In this document: positions 1 through 8,965 of the stretch, one piece after another | Layout of the letters: each line of letters starts with the position of its first letter | How positions within the stretch are numbered: position 1 is the first letter of the stretch | Source of the DNA: Pseudotamlana agarivorans | GTDB taxonomy: Bacteria; Bacteroidota; Bacteroidia; Flavobacteriales; Flavobacteriaceae | Length of the DNA stretch: 64,000 nt | Assembly: GCF_001642835.1 (NCBI RefSeq) | Contig: NZ_LXEI01000001.1 | Location: 620,001 to 684,000 of the forward strand | Reading direction: 5' to 3' | Notes under the pieces: model-generated | Told to the model about the DNA's origin: nothing | Seen by the model: the letters and a program-made list of their open reading frames with translations, nothing else | Databases searched by the model: none | Position numbers and translations under genes: made by a program

Positions 1-378
1 AGCTTCTGCAAGTACCATAACATCAGGAAAACTACCATATTGCGCCACCGCATCTTCAAAGTGATGTTCGCGAGAGGTGTTCCAAAAAACAACTTCTAAA
101 TCTTTTTCGGAAATAGGTTCGGCAAAGGTAAACCTAAAACTGCCGGCAAGCCAAATCAGCAGTAAAATCCCTGCAAGTATTAAATTGTACTTTCGTCTTT
201 TACCAAGGAATATAGACAAACCAACAACAATACCTATAATGACAGGTAAAGGAAAAGGATAAAATATCAATGACCACTCGTATGTGCTATCTTTAATTAC
301 AAAATGTAAAATGAGTAGCGCTAAAATAATAGCGATATTTAAAACGAAATAAAGGCCTTTAATAAATTTAAAAATCAT
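1..378 (-). CDS. Endonuclease/exonuclease/phosphatase family membrane protein (partial, N-terminal 126 residues)
   Basis: The minus strand is open from an ATG at 378 to the window edge, so only the N-terminus is present. It starts MIFKFIKGLYFVLNIA and has about three hydrophobic segments, the last near residue 75. It then turns into a soluble part with VVFWNTSRE and, at the edge, VMVLAEA. These fit the first strands of the endonuclease/exonuclease/phosphatase fold, where N and E bind metal. Flavobacterial EEP proteins with N-terminal membrane helices have this layout. The start overlaps the stop of the upstream YciI-like gene by 4 nt (ATGA), so the two are probably translationally coupled. 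The catalytic His and Asp residues lie outside the window and the substrate is unknown. Confidence 0.7.
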   Translation of the reverse strand, partial: MIFKFIKGLYFVLNIAIILALLILHFVIKDSTYEWSLIFYPFPLPVIIGIVVGLSIFLGKRRKYNLILAGILLLIWLAGSFRFTFAEPISEKDLEVVFWNTSREHHFEDAVAQYGSFPDVMVLAEA

Positions 379-935
379 CTTAAATGATATCCTTTTGCTG
401 CCCACCAAGGATGGATTTCAACCTTTAAACGGTTTGCTTGAACCATAGGATCTTCATTAGCTAAACGTTCGGCCATTTTTTTTGTAGGTACATTGTATAT
501 GGTAATACCTCTAATATCGCCATCATCACCAAACGGTCCAGAAATATCGGCATGGCCTTCCTCGTACATTTTTCCTAAATATTCTAAATGTTGCTTTTGA
601 AGCTCGGCTGTTTCTTCTTCATTCTGACCACGAATAGCACCCGACTTTAAAAAAGCGATAAAATATTGCTGCATTAAAATGGTATCCTGGGTTTTCTCAT
701 CAACATAATCGAAAGTTTTATAACCTTTGGCTTCTAAAGCCTCTTTAATTTGTTTCTGTGTTTTTTTATTGGATTGAGCCTTTACAAAAGCATTGTATAA
801 AGAATCTTTAACTTTCATGACAGCCAGTTCTTCTGGAGTAGGCGGTATAACTTCTGGTGTTTTAACATCCTCTTTACAAGAAGCAATGAATAACATGATT
901 AAAAAAACTGAGGCTATTTTTTTTATGATTTCCAT
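375..935 (-). CDS. YciI-like domain lipoprotein
   Basis: 186 residues. The N-terminus is a lipoprotein signal (KKIASVFLIMLFIASC), with the lipobox Cys near residue 20, so the protein is likely membrane-anchored. A Pro/Glu-rich linker follows. The last 80 or so residues resemble the YCII fold: an FIAFLKSG strand, a helix with QKQHLEYLGKMYEEG, a GPFGDDGDIRGI strand, and a C-terminal DPMVQANRLKVEIHPWW. YciI-like proteins are small ferredoxin-like folds, mostly of unknown activity; the His in the helix and the Asp-Pro turn are typical. It sits between a CYTH gene (13-nt overlap) and an EEP gene (4-nt overlap), so the three form one operon. The function is unknown. Confidence 0.7.
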   Translation of the reverse strand: MEIIKKIASVFLIMLFIASCKEDVKTPEVIPPTPEELAVMKVKDSLYNAFVKAQSNKKTQKQIKEALEAKGYKTFDYVDEKTQDTILMQQYFIAFLKSGAIRGQNEEETAELQKQHLEYLGKMYEEGHADISGPFGDDGDIRGITIYNVPTKKMAERLANEDPMVQANRLKVEIHPWWAAKGYHLR

Positions 936-1396
936 AGTTTAAATGGGTTTTTACTTAATTGTGAATTATAATATCTAATATCTCCTGTAACTTCTTCGGC
1001 TAACCATTCGGGTTTTATAAAAGTTTCGGTTTCTGTTTTCAGTTCTACTTCGGCAAGTACCAAACCTGTATTATCACCAAAAAATTCATCGACTTCAAAA
1101 ACATGAATACCAACTTGTACTTCATAGCGTATCTTATCGATAATGGCTTCTTCACAAAGATTTATTAGGGCTTCAGCTTCTTCTAACGAAATCAACTTTT
1201 CCCATTCAAATCGTGATAATCCCGATTTTGAAGAGGCACCTTTAACCGTGATAAAGCCTTCATCATCTCTTATTCGAATTCTAACCGCCCGATCTTTATG
1301 AGAATTTAAATACCCTTGACAAATACGGGTTTGCTTAAAAGCTTCTTTTTTAAAAGTTTCAGAGTTCACTAAAAACTTACGTTCGATCTCTATCAT
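923..1396 (-). CDS. CYTH domain protein (triphosphate tunnel metalloenzyme)
   Basis: 157 residues starting MIEIERKFLV, the ExExK signature (E3, E5, K7) that coordinates metal and triphosphate in CYTH enzymes. Further charged strands follow (AVRIRIRDDEG, ITVKG, FEWEKLI, EVDEF, LAEVEL), the alternating Arg/Lys/Glu pattern of the eight-stranded tunnel. Short bacterial members of this length are often inorganic triphosphatases, and the adenylate cyclase (CyaB) name is historical. It is the first gene of a three-gene minus-strand operon and diverges from dinB across about 95 nt. The fold is well supported; the substrate is not. Confidence 0.85.
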   Translation of the reverse strand: MIEIERKFLVNSETFKKEAFKQTRICQGYLNSHKDRAVRIRIRDDEGFITVKGASSKSGLSRFEWEKLISLEEAEALINLCEEAIIDKIRYEVQVGIHVFEVDEFFGDNTGLVLAEVELKTETETFIKPEWLAEEVTGDIRYYNSQLSKNPFKLWKS

Positions 1397-1491
1397 ATGC
1401 CATCGGACCCATTTACCATACGGTCGCTATTTAATTTTAAAATCTGAATAAACAAAGATTACACCTTCTCAGGAATTCATAAATTTACAGT

Positions 1492-2589
1492 ATGTTATCC
1501 GATTTACCAATAAGAAAAATAATTCATGTCGATATGGACGCCTTTTACGCGTCGGTAGCGCAATTGGATAACCCAGAATTAAAAGGCAAAGCCATAGCTG
1601 TAGGCGGTAGTGAAACACGTGGCGTAATTAGTGCGGCCAGTTACGAAGCTCGAAAATTTGGAGTTAAAAGTGCCATGTCTGGTAACTTAGCCGTAAAACT
1701 TTGTCCGGAACTCATCTTTGTAAAAACCAATTTTGAACGCTATAAAGAAATCTCCAAAAGGATAAGAAAAATTTTCTTGGACTACACCGATTTGGTGGAA
1801 CCACTATCTCTCGATGAAGCCTACTTAGACGTCACTCAAAACAAAAAAGGGAATCCGAGTGCCTCCCTAATTGCTCAAGAAATTAGGGAACGTATTTTTA
1901 ATGAAGTAGGTTTAACTGCTTCTGCCGGTATCTCAATAAATAAATTTATTGCTAAAGTGGCTAGCGATTATAATAAGCCTAACGGACAAAAAACAGTGAA
2001 CCCAGAAGAGGTGCTTTCATTTTTAGAAGCTTTAGATATTAGAAAGTTTTACGGTGTTGGAAAAGTCACTGCCGAAAAAATGTACCAAAAAGGCATTTTC
2101 ACAGGATTGGATTTAAAAAACAAGTCCTTAGATTTTTTAGAAACCCACTTTGGGAAATCAGGACGCTATTATTACCACGTGGTTCGTGGCATACATACTA
2201 GTGAAGTGAAGCCCAACCGCATTCGAAAAAGCTTGGCTGCCGAGCGTACCTTCAGTGAAAATTTATCCTCTGAAGTCTTTATGCTTGAAAAATTAAACCA
2301 TATCGCCGAAGAAGTTTCCAAACGACTTTCCAAATCAAAAGTTGCTGGAAAAACAATCACTCTAAAAATAAAATATAGCGATTTCAGCTTGCAAACCCGA
2401 AGTAAAACCCTCCCCTATTTTATAAATGATAAAGACCTCATTTTTGAAACTGCTAAAGACCTGTTATACCAAGAACAGCTTAACAATTCCGTTCGGCTTT
2501 TAGGAATCTCTTTATCAAACCTAAACACCGAAACAAAAAAAATACCAGAAAAAGAAAGCGTAAGTGTGCAGTTAAAATTTGGGTTTTAA
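1492..2589 (+). CDS. dinB: DNA polymerase IV (Y-family)
   Basis: 365 residues, the normal length for Pol IV, a low-fidelity translesion polymerase. The catalytic palm motif HVDMDAFYASV is at residues 12-22, and the second acidic motif SLDEAYLDV is near 105. The helix-hairpin-helix thumb has FYGVGKVTAEK, and the little-finger domain ends near residue 340. A C-terminal tail ending VSVQLKFGF could be a beta-clamp binding peptide, since clamp motifs usually end in a hydrophobic/aromatic patch. It stands alone, divergent from the CYTH operon. No LexA-type operator was recognised upstream. Confidence 0.95.
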   Translation: MLSDLPIRKIIHVDMDAFYASVAQLDNPELKGKAIAVGGSETRGVISAASYEARKFGVKSAMSGNLAVKLCPELIFVKTNFERYKEISKRIRKIFLDYTDLVEPLSLDEAYLDVTQNKKGNPSASLIAQEIRERIFNEVGLTASAGISINKFIAKVASDYNKPNGQKTVNPEEVLSFLEALDIRKFYGVGKVTAEKMYQKGIFTGLDLKNKSLDFLETHFGKSGRYYYHVVRGIHTSEVKPNRIRKSLAAERTFSENLSSEVFMLEKLNHIAEEVSKRLSKSKVAGKTITLKIKYSDFSLQTRSKTLPYFINDKDLIFETAKDLLYQEQLNNSVRLLGISLSNLNTETKKIPEKESVSVQLKFGF

Positions 2590-2688
2590 CATTTTTTCAC
2601 ATTCCTTCGGCAACTTATGCCGTTTATTAACGTCTTTTCACTTTTAATAACCCAAAATACTAGAAATTTTCGATTGTCATAAATTAAT

Positions 2689-2834
2689 TATTTGTAATTA
2701 ATCTAAATTAATATTACGCATTTATCGTTTTATAACCCTACATATTGCCACTTTATTTGTTTTGCTTGATTTTTTTAAAATATTATGAAATCTTAAAGCT
2801 CTATTTGTAATTAGTCTAAATAAGTATAATTTTG
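2689..2834 (+). promoter_or_regulatory. Promoter of the TonB receptor with two putative Fur boxes
   Basis: Two near-identical 21-nt sequences occur, at 2689-2709 and 2802-2822, spaced 113 nt. Read on the minus strand both contain TTTAGAYTAATTACAAATA (Y is T then C). The second overlaps a TTTG at 2804-2807, which is followed after 19 nt by TAATTTTG at 2827-2834. TTTG-N19-TAnnTTTG is the Bacteroidetes sigma-A promoter consensus. A repressor on the downstream copy would cover the -33 box. I infer Fur because the controlled genes look like xenosiderophore uptake; the motif assignment is from memory. Confidence 0.6.
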
Positions 2835-2849
2835 ACAAAAAATTAACAA

Positions 2850-5306
2850 ATGCCTTTTCGCAAAATATATTTAACACTAATCTTCGCACTTATAAGTTAT
2901 TTAAACTTTGGCCAAAATGGACATTTATATGGTGAAATCGCCTTTAATAATGACGAACCCGTTTTAGGAGCTCAAGTGACTCTAATAGGGAATTCTGTGA
3001 GAAGAATAACGTCTTCGGGTATTAATGGTGAATTTGTGTTTAAAAATTTGCCGTACGGTAAGTACACCATACAAACACATTCCTTAGAGGCGAAACCTCA
3101 TACTATGGAAACCGAGATAAGCACCATAGAACATACTATTAAATACGTACTAGAAATAACCGAATATCAGGATTTAGATGAAGTTCATTTACGTACTAAA
3201 ACCAAAAAAGAGAAAATTGAAGAGGGTGGCTTTGCAGTCGCTATTATAGACACTAAAGAAGCCTCTGTAAGAAACTTAACACCAAACGAATTATTAGACA
3301 GATCGGTAGGTGTTCGCATAAGACAAAATGGAGGAATCGGTTCTAATGTAGAATACAATCTTAATGGGATGTCTGGAAGTGCCATTGGGATATTTATTGA
3401 TGGGTTAGAAATCTCAACCTACGGTCAATCCTTCAATCTTAATAATATACCAACTTCTATGATTGAGCGTATAGAGGTTTACAAGGGCGTCCTGCCATCA
3501 CACCTCACAGGCGATTATGCTGGTGGTGCTATTAACGTGGTACTAAAAAAAGACGTATCTCAAAACAACATAAATCTCGCCGCTTCTTACGGATCGTTTA
3601 ACACCTTTCAGTCTGATATTGGTGTTACCTATAGAGATAAAAAAACAGGACTCTCCTTTAGAGGGGCAGCATTTTACATCTATACCGATAATAGCTATGA
3701 AACCTGGGGACGCTCAACAACTTATGTAAATTATTTAGGACAAATTACCAGACCTTACCGTGCTAAACGCTTCAACAATACTTATAAATCTATTGGCGGA
3801 CGTTTTGAAGCTGGATTCACCGACACCAAATGGGCAGACCAGTTTTTTATTGGTTATAACGGCTCTAGTAACTATAAAGAAATCCCTCATGGGACAACTA
3901 TGGCTGTGCCTTATGTTGGAAGGTTTAATGAAACCGCAGCCAACGTCATCTTACTAAATTACAGCAAGAAAGATTTCCTCACTGAAAATTTAGCACTTAC
4001 CATAAATGGTGCACAAAGTTATAGAAATACTTATTTACAAGACACTGTGGGAGTAGCCTATAATTGGGATGGGAAAATACGTGAAGTTATTGAATATGGT
4101 GAAAGAGTTCCACTAAAAACGCTTCAAGGAGGACAACAAGCAGAAAAAACCATGCTTGATATAGACAGAAAAATTACAAATATCAGATCAAATTTAGGAT
4201 ATATGGTGGCTCATAGACATCGTGTATCTCTTAATCACAAATACGAAGGTACGAGGCGTACAGATCAGGATCTATTAGACCCTATTAACCAAGATCTGGC
4301 AACAAAAAGTATTATTTCACAAAATATTTTGTCACTTAACTATGAAGCTGAAACTTTCAATAGAAAGCTAAAAACAAATTTATTAGGTAAATACACCAGC
4401 AATAGAACGAAACAAACAAAATCGGAAATAGGGGTAGTAAACGGTCAAAATACCGTTATAACAAAAGACACGCTTACAGCAAATTCAAATTTTGGTTATG
4501 GCGGAACTATATCTCTAAACGCCTTCTCCAATTTTTACCTGATTGCATCAGGGGAAAACTCCTATATAGCACCTACTGAAAACCAATTATTTGGAGCTCC
4601 AGAAATTAACATTTTACCCAATACAAATTTAAAACCAGAACAAAACATCAATTACAATTTTGGATTTCGATTTGGGACTTTAGAGCGTGGGAAACACAAA
4701 ATATCGGTTTACGCTAATGCTTTTTGGCGTAATGGACACGATAAGATTACGCAACAAGCCGTTGATGAAGATGAAATCGAAGATGAAGAAGATGCCGATA
4801 TTCAAACCACAAGATATGTGAATCTGGGTAAGACACAGGCCCGCGGGTATGAAGCAGAGCTTATATATATCTATAATAACAGATTGAATACCTCTTTTAA
4901 TTTTTCAAAATTTAGAAATGTATTTAAACAGGAATATGATTCAAATAATAATCCGCATTCCCTATATGGTGAACAAGTTCCAAACGAACCTTTTTTCACC
5001 ATAAATGCAAATGTTCAATATCGATTTGATAATCTATTTCAAAAAAATTCCATTCTAAACACCTACTACACAATTGGCTATGTAGGCGAATATTACACCG
5101 TTTGGGGACAACCAGAATGGTCTAAAACACCAAGTCAAATCTCACATGATTTAGGTGTGAGTTATCGTTTCCCTTCTAAAAAATTAGTAGCTAGTGTCGA
5201 CATCAAAAATCTGTTTAACGCAGAGCTCTACGACAACTTTGCGATACAAAAACCAGGTAGAGGAATCTATTTCAAATTAAATTACATAATTAATAACTTT
5301 TTATAA
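2850..5306 (+). CDS. TonB-dependent receptor, XusA-like (siderophore uptake)
   Basis: 818 residues. A signal peptide (LTLIFALISYLNFG) is followed by a carboxypeptidase-regulatory-like beta-sandwich at about 25-100 (GEIAFNNDEPVLGAQV). The plug domain is at about 120-235 (IDGLEISTYGQSFNL, IERIEVYKGVLPSHLTG, GGAINVVLKK). A long beta-barrel ends with the TonB-receptor signature DIKNLFNAELYDNF and an aromatic C-terminus. It imports a ligand across the outer membrane using TonB energy. The next gene, 17 nt away, is a DUF4374 lipoprotein. In Bacteroides thetaiotaomicron this pair is XusA-XusB, which takes up foreign siderophores, and the putative Fur boxes upstream agree. The exact ligand is not predictable from sequence. 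Confidence 0.9.
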   Translation: MPFRKIYLTLIFALISYLNFGQNGHLYGEIAFNNDEPVLGAQVTLIGNSVRRITSSGINGEFVFKNLPYGKYTIQTHSLEAKPHTMETEISTIEHTIKYVLEITEYQDLDEVHLRTKTKKEKIEEGGFAVAIIDTKEASVRNLTPNELLDRSVGVRIRQNGGIGSNVEYNLNGMSGSAIGIFIDGLEISTYGQSFNLNNIPTSMIERIEVYKGVLPSHLTGDYAGGAINVVLKKDVSQNNINLAASYGSFNTFQSDIGVTYRDKKTGLSFRGAAFYIYTDNSYETWGRSTTYVNYLGQITRPYRAKRFNNTYKSIGGRFEAGFTDTKWADQFFIGYNGSSNYKEIPHGTTMAVPYVGRFNETAANVILLNYSKKDFLTENLALTINGAQSYRNTYLQDTVGVAYNWDGKIREVIEYGERVPLKTLQGGQQAEKTMLDIDRKITNIRSNLGYMVAHRHRVSLNHKYEGTRRTDQDLLDPINQDLATKSIISQNILSLNYEAETFNRKLKTNLLGKYTSNRTKQTKSEIGVVNGQNTVITKDTLTANSNFGYGGTISLNAFSNFYLIASGENSYIAPTENQLFGAPEINILPNTNLKPEQNINYNFGFRFGTLERGKHKISVYANAFWRNGHDKITQQAVDEDEIEDEEDADIQTTRYVNLGKTQARGYEAELIYIYNNRLNTSFNFSKFRNVFKQEYDSNNNPHSLYGEQVPNEPFFTINANVQYRFDNLFQKNSILNTYYTIGYVGEYYTVWGQPEWSKTPSQISHDLGVSYRFPSKKLVASVDIKNLFNAELYDNFAIQKPGRGIYFKLNYIINNFL

Positions 5307-5323
5307 TCAATTTAACTTTTAAC

Positions 5324-6706
5324 ATGAAAAAAAATCTAATCAAAATAGGAGCATTAAGTCTCATCTTAGCTTTTACTAGTTGTAGCAATGATGATAATGT
5401 ATCAGAAGGTGAAGGAACAACACCACCAGAAGAAACAGGGACACGTTGGATAACCATTACAGGATCTTTCCCAGACGATAATGGAACTGGAGGAAATGGT
5501 GGTACACGTGCCTACGCTTTAACTGAAGAAAATGCTGCAGACCCTAACTTCGAACTAAACCTTTTTAAAATAGAGGGCGGAAACTTTGTTGAAGGTCTTG
5601 GTTTAAAATCAAGCCGTACAGCTCGTGTTCAAGCATCTGAAGATGGGGCATATTTATACAACATTCAATATACAGGAACTGAAGGTGGTGTATTTAACAA
5701 ATACGCTGTAAACGGAGAAGCTAATTTCGAAGAGGTAGGTTACGAATTAAATACCGCTGCTATTTTAGGAACAGCTCCTCGTTGGATGAAAGCCGCTGAA
5801 GGTATTGGTATTGGTGTTTATGCAAGCACATACGATGTAGAATATGAAGGAGAGGCTCCAAACTACTCTTTTGTAGCTCACGATAGTGAAGTAAAAATAG
5901 CTTTATTAGATTTAGATGGAACTGCTATTACAAACACCGCTATATTTGACTTTCCTTGGACAGATGAAGAAAGAGCAGCTGGTTACAGTGTAGGTCGTGT
6001 AGATGTACCAATTTTAAATGCTGCACAAACCAAACTTTTTATTGGATGTAGAGTAAGAAAATTAGACACTAATGCCACACCAGAATTAGACGAAGAAGGT
6101 AAACCTGTTTGGCCAAGTGATTCTGAAATAAATGGTACGAAAACTTTAATCGTAGATTTTCCATCATTAAGAAACCCAACTTATATTACTTCTACCCTTT
6201 CACAAGAAAATAATAATGCATACCGTACCATGACGCAGTACATAGGTACCGATGGCCATATTTACCAAGCTACAGCTACTGTTGGTTCTGAAATTTTACG
6301 TATTAATAGCGCAACTAACGATTACGACCCTAACTTCTATTTTAACTTAAATGATGCATTAGGACTTACGGGAGCAAGAATTAGAGCTTGGAGATATGTG
6401 AAAGATGGTATTGGTGTTGTTTTATATACTTCCGACGATGCTGAAGGTGGATATATTGCTTTAATCGATTTACACAATCCTTCTAACTCAGTTAAATTAG
6501 CAACTGATATCGAAACTGCTCCTGAATTATCTTCAACTTTAGGTCAATACCAAAACATTGGTCTTATTGGAGATATGGCATATGTACCATTAACGCCAGC
6601 AGGTATGGAAGGTGCTATATATGTTATAAATACAGCAACAAAAGAAATTAAAAAAGGTGCTAAGTTAAAAACCATTTCTGGTAGCTATTACTTAGGAGCT
6701 TACTAA
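5324..6706 (+). CDS. DUF4374 surface lipoprotein, XusB-like
   Basis: 460 residues. The lipoprotein signal is LILAFTSCSNDDN with the lipobox Cys near residue 20. The acidic SNDD directly after the Cys resembles the Bacteroidetes signal for export to the cell surface. The rest is a repetitive beta-rich domain with blade-like units such as KLFIGCRVRKLD, GVVLYTSDDAEGG and MAYVPLTPAGMEG, as expected for the seven-bladed propeller of DUF4374. In Bacteroides the XusB protein of this family binds ferric enterobactin on the surface and passes it to XusA. It follows the receptor by 17 nt and ends at a strong terminator. The inner-membrane PepSY partner XusC is not encoded next to it. Confidence 0.85.
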   Translation: MKKNLIKIGALSLILAFTSCSNDDNVSEGEGTTPPEETGTRWITITGSFPDDNGTGGNGGTRAYALTEENAADPNFELNLFKIEGGNFVEGLGLKSSRTARVQASEDGAYLYNIQYTGTEGGVFNKYAVNGEANFEEVGYELNTAAILGTAPRWMKAAEGIGIGVYASTYDVEYEGEAPNYSFVAHDSEVKIALLDLDGTAITNTAIFDFPWTDEERAAGYSVGRVDVPILNAAQTKLFIGCRVRKLDTNATPELDEEGKPVWPSDSEINGTKTLIVDFPSLRNPTYITSTLSQENNNAYRTMTQYIGTDGHIYQATATVGSEILRINSATNDYDPNFYFNLNDALGLTGARIRAWRYVKDGIGVVLYTSDDAEGGYIALIDLHNPSNSVKLATDIETAPELSSTLGQYQNIGLIGDMAYVPLTPAGMEGAIYVINTATKEIKKGAKLKTISGSYYLGAY

Positions 6707-6728
6707 ATAAATGCTAAGCCTATCAAGA

Positions 6729-6760
6729 AGAGCTGCCTGTTATAGGCAGCTCTTTTTTTT
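6729..6760 (+). terminator. Intrinsic terminator after the XusAB-like operon
   Basis: A perfect 10-bp stem (AGAGCTGCCT at 6729-6738 pairing with 6744-6753), a 5-nt loop and a run of eight T. Confidence 0.9.
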
Positions 6761-6784
6761 GCCAGTCAATGTATCCCTAGAAAT

Positions 6785-6823
6785 AAAAAAGCCCAACGAA
6801 TTCAAATTCGTTGGGCTTTTTTT
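6785..6823 (-). terminator. Bidirectional terminator downstream of pyk
   Basis: A 10-bp stem (GCCCAACGAA at 6791-6800 with TTCGTTGGGC at 6807-6816), flanked by A6 on the left and T7 on the right. It can end pyk transcription from the right and back up the terminator from the left. Confidence 0.9.
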
Positions 6824-6843
6824 AATAATGTATATTTTATTAC

Positions 6844-8289
6844 CTATGCTTTACTTGACTTTCTAATTTCAGTAACACGTAAAGTATTTACCATACCTTT
6901 TTCCTGAATAGGCATGGCCGCTAAGCTAATAACCATATCTCCAGTTTCTAAATAACCTTTTTCGCATGCAATACCGTTTACATCTTCAATAGTTTCATCG
7001 GTGCTCACGAACTTATCATAATAAAAAGCACGAACACCCCAAAGCAAACTTAAACGAGTTAAGATACGCTTATTTGAAGTAAACACTAAAATATGACATG
7101 ATGGACGCCAAGCCGAAATTTGGAAAGCTGTATATCCACTATTTGTTAGTGTAGAAATCGCTTTAGCACTAATTTCATTGGCCATATTTGCTGCGTGATA
7201 ACAAATAGCCTTTGTGATGTAACGATTTGTACGAATATGAGGTGGCAATTGAGGCACTTGAATTAAACCTGAATTTTCAACACTCTTTAATATATCCGAC
7301 ATTTGTTTAATAACCTGTACGGGATATTGCCCTACTGAAGTTTCTCCAGAAAGCATTACGGCATCTGCACCATCCATTACCGAGTTCGCCACATCGTTAA
7401 CTTCAGCACGGGTTGGAGTTAAACTAGAAATCATCGTTTCCATCATTTGTGTAGCAATGATTACCGGAATTCTGGCTTTTTTCGCTCGTAACACTAATTG
7501 TTTTTGAATAAGTGGCACTTCTTGAGCTGGAATTTCAACACCAAGATCTCCACGAGCTACCATTAAACCATCACAATGTGCAACAATTTTATCGATGTTT
7601 TCAATCGCTTCTGGTTTTTCAATTTTAGCTATAATAGGAATTTTATGCTCGGTATGCTCAGCAATTAAATCACTTAACTGCATTAAGTCTTCAGCATGAC
7701 GTACAAACGATAAAGCAATCCAATCGACATTTAAGCTAATGGCAAAAATAGCATCCTCAATATCCTTTTTAGTTAATGCAGGCTGAGATATGTTCGTGTT
7801 AGGAAGGTTTACACCTTTTTTAGATTTTAAAGGACCTCCTTGGATAACTTTAGCCTTAACTTCAGATTCACTATCGGTTGAAACTACTTCAAAAATAAGT
7901 TTTCCATCATCTAAAAGGATACGCTCTCCAGGCTTCGCATCTTGCGGGAACCTTTTGTAAGTCATATACACACGCTCTTTAGTACCTTCAAAACGTTCAC
8001 CTGTAGCAAAAATGATTTCATCACCAGCATTTACTACAACTTCTTCTTTCATAACGCCTACACGAAGTTTTGGTCCTTGCAAATCCGCTAGAATTGCAGC
8101 AGTAAACCCGTATTCTTCATTCAACTCACGAATCATTTTAACACGTTCTGCAACGTCGTTATAATCGGCATGAGAAAAATTAATTCTAAATACGTTTGCT
8201 CCTTCTTCAAGCATACGCTTTAAAACTTCTTTGGAGCTTGTAGCAGGACCTAGAGTTGCTACTATTTTGGTTTTCTTTGTTGTCGCCAT
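6844..8289 (-). CDS. pyk: Pyruvate kinase
   Basis: 481 residues, normal length. It converts phosphoenolpyruvate and ADP to pyruvate and ATP in glycolysis. Visible motifs are TKIVATLGPATSS at the N-terminus, the active-site helix IIAKIEKPEAIENID, MVARGDLGVEIP for metal and PEP binding, and the substrate loop ATQMMETMI. The C-terminal allosteric domain is complete (LTRLSLLWGVRAFYYD). The ATG overlaps the stop codon of the preceding IPExxxVDY gene (TAATG), so the two are coupled. A bidirectional terminator follows. Confidence 0.97.
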   Translation of the reverse strand: MATTKKTKIVATLGPATSSKEVLKRMLEEGANVFRINFSHADYNDVAERVKMIRELNEEYGFTAAILADLQGPKLRVGVMKEEVVVNAGDEIIFATGERFEGTKERVYMTYKRFPQDAKPGERILLDDGKLIFEVVSTDSESEVKAKVIQGGPLKSKKGVNLPNTNISQPALTKKDIEDAIFAISLNVDWIALSFVRHAEDLMQLSDLIAEHTEHKIPIIAKIEKPEAIENIDKIVAHCDGLMVARGDLGVEIPAQEVPLIQKQLVLRAKKARIPVIIATQMMETMISSLTPTRAEVNDVANSVMDGADAVMLSGETSVGQYPVQVIKQMSDILKSVENSGLIQVPQLPPHIRTNRYITKAICYHAANMANEISAKAISTLTNSGYTAFQISAWRPSCHILVFTSNKRILTRLSLLWGVRAFYYDKFVSTDETIEDVNGIACEKGYLETGDMVISLAAMPIQEKGMVNTLRVTEIRKSSKA

Positions 8290-8774
8290 TAGTTAAAAAT
8301 TAAATTGTCTTTAGATTTCAATATGCTAGAATCAATACTGTAGGCCGTTGCAATTTGAGGTATTTTTAAAAGATTATCTAAAATATACTTCGTTTTGCTG
8401 GAGCTTATTTCACTATCAATTTTTAATAGGAAATTTACAGTTTTGTACTCTGGCAATAAATGAAATGTTTTTATTATTTTTTCTTGAGAGTCGAATAATG
8501 ATTCAAAATTTCGACTTTGAAACTCTTCTTTTTTACAAATATTAGAGACTAAACTCCAGTTGATTAATTGTTTTTGGTCTTCCCATTCAAAAATGGAGAA
8601 TGCGGCCTGACTGTGACTTAAATCTAAATCTGTTTTTCTTCTTTTCAAGGCAATCCCTAAACCCCGGTTTATAAGATATGCTAGGCGATAATCTTCAACG
8701 TTACAGTGTATACCGATTAAGGTATAAAATGCCTCATCAAAAGCGTCATCTAAAACAAATTTTTGAACAGCCAT
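8289..8774 (-). CDS. IPExxxVDY family protein
   Basis: 161 residues, soluble, no signal. The C-terminal part has IPQIATAYSID, a variant of the motif that names this Bacteroidetes-only family. The function is unknown. In other flavobacteria it typically lies between rnc and pyk, and here it still overlaps pyk by one base (TAATG). A TATCTTTG box at 8794-8801 on the minus strand gives this gene and pyk their own promoter, about 15 nt before the ATG. They therefore do not depend on read-through from the rnc side, which the effector locus interrupts. Confidence 0.7.
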   Translation of the reverse strand: MAVQKFVLDDAFDEAFYTLIGIHCNVEDYRLAYLINRGLGIALKRRKTDLDLSHSQAAFSIFEWEDQKQLINWSLVSNICKKEEFQSRNFESLFDSQEKIIKTFHLLPEYKTVNFLLKIDSEISSSKTKYILDNLLKIPQIATAYSIDSSILKSKDNLIFN

Positions 8775-8793
8775 AACTTACATTCAAACTTCA

Positions 8794-8801
8794 CAAAGAT
8801 A
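8794..8801 (-). promoter_or_regulatory. -7 box for the IPExxxVDY-pyk operon
   Basis: TATCTTTG on the minus strand matches TAnnTTTG exactly and lies 20 nt before the ATG at 8774. No TTTG at the -33 position was seen. Confidence 0.45.
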
Positions 8802-8965
8802 ATATTATATCATAGCGAAATGAAACTATTGATAGTTTGTTAACAATAATTCCTACTAAAACGTTGTAGTTCGTTTGAATAGTCAAGAAGGTTAAATAAT
8901 CATTATCTTAACCTAAAAAACTTGAGGTTTTCATAAAAAAAGAATACATATTAATTAGCCTCGTT

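Noticed and set aside
77-262. 61-codon plus-strand ORF
   Set aside because: Opposite the open N-terminus of the EEP protein, which has coherent membrane helices and motif.
2608-2628. Hairpin after dinB (CGGCA/TGCCG)
   Set aside because: A 5-bp stem with a short interrupted T-run; too weak to call.
8905-8935. Possible terminator of the effector locus
   Set aside because: The AACCT/AGGTT stem is only 5 bp with a large loop; not convincing.
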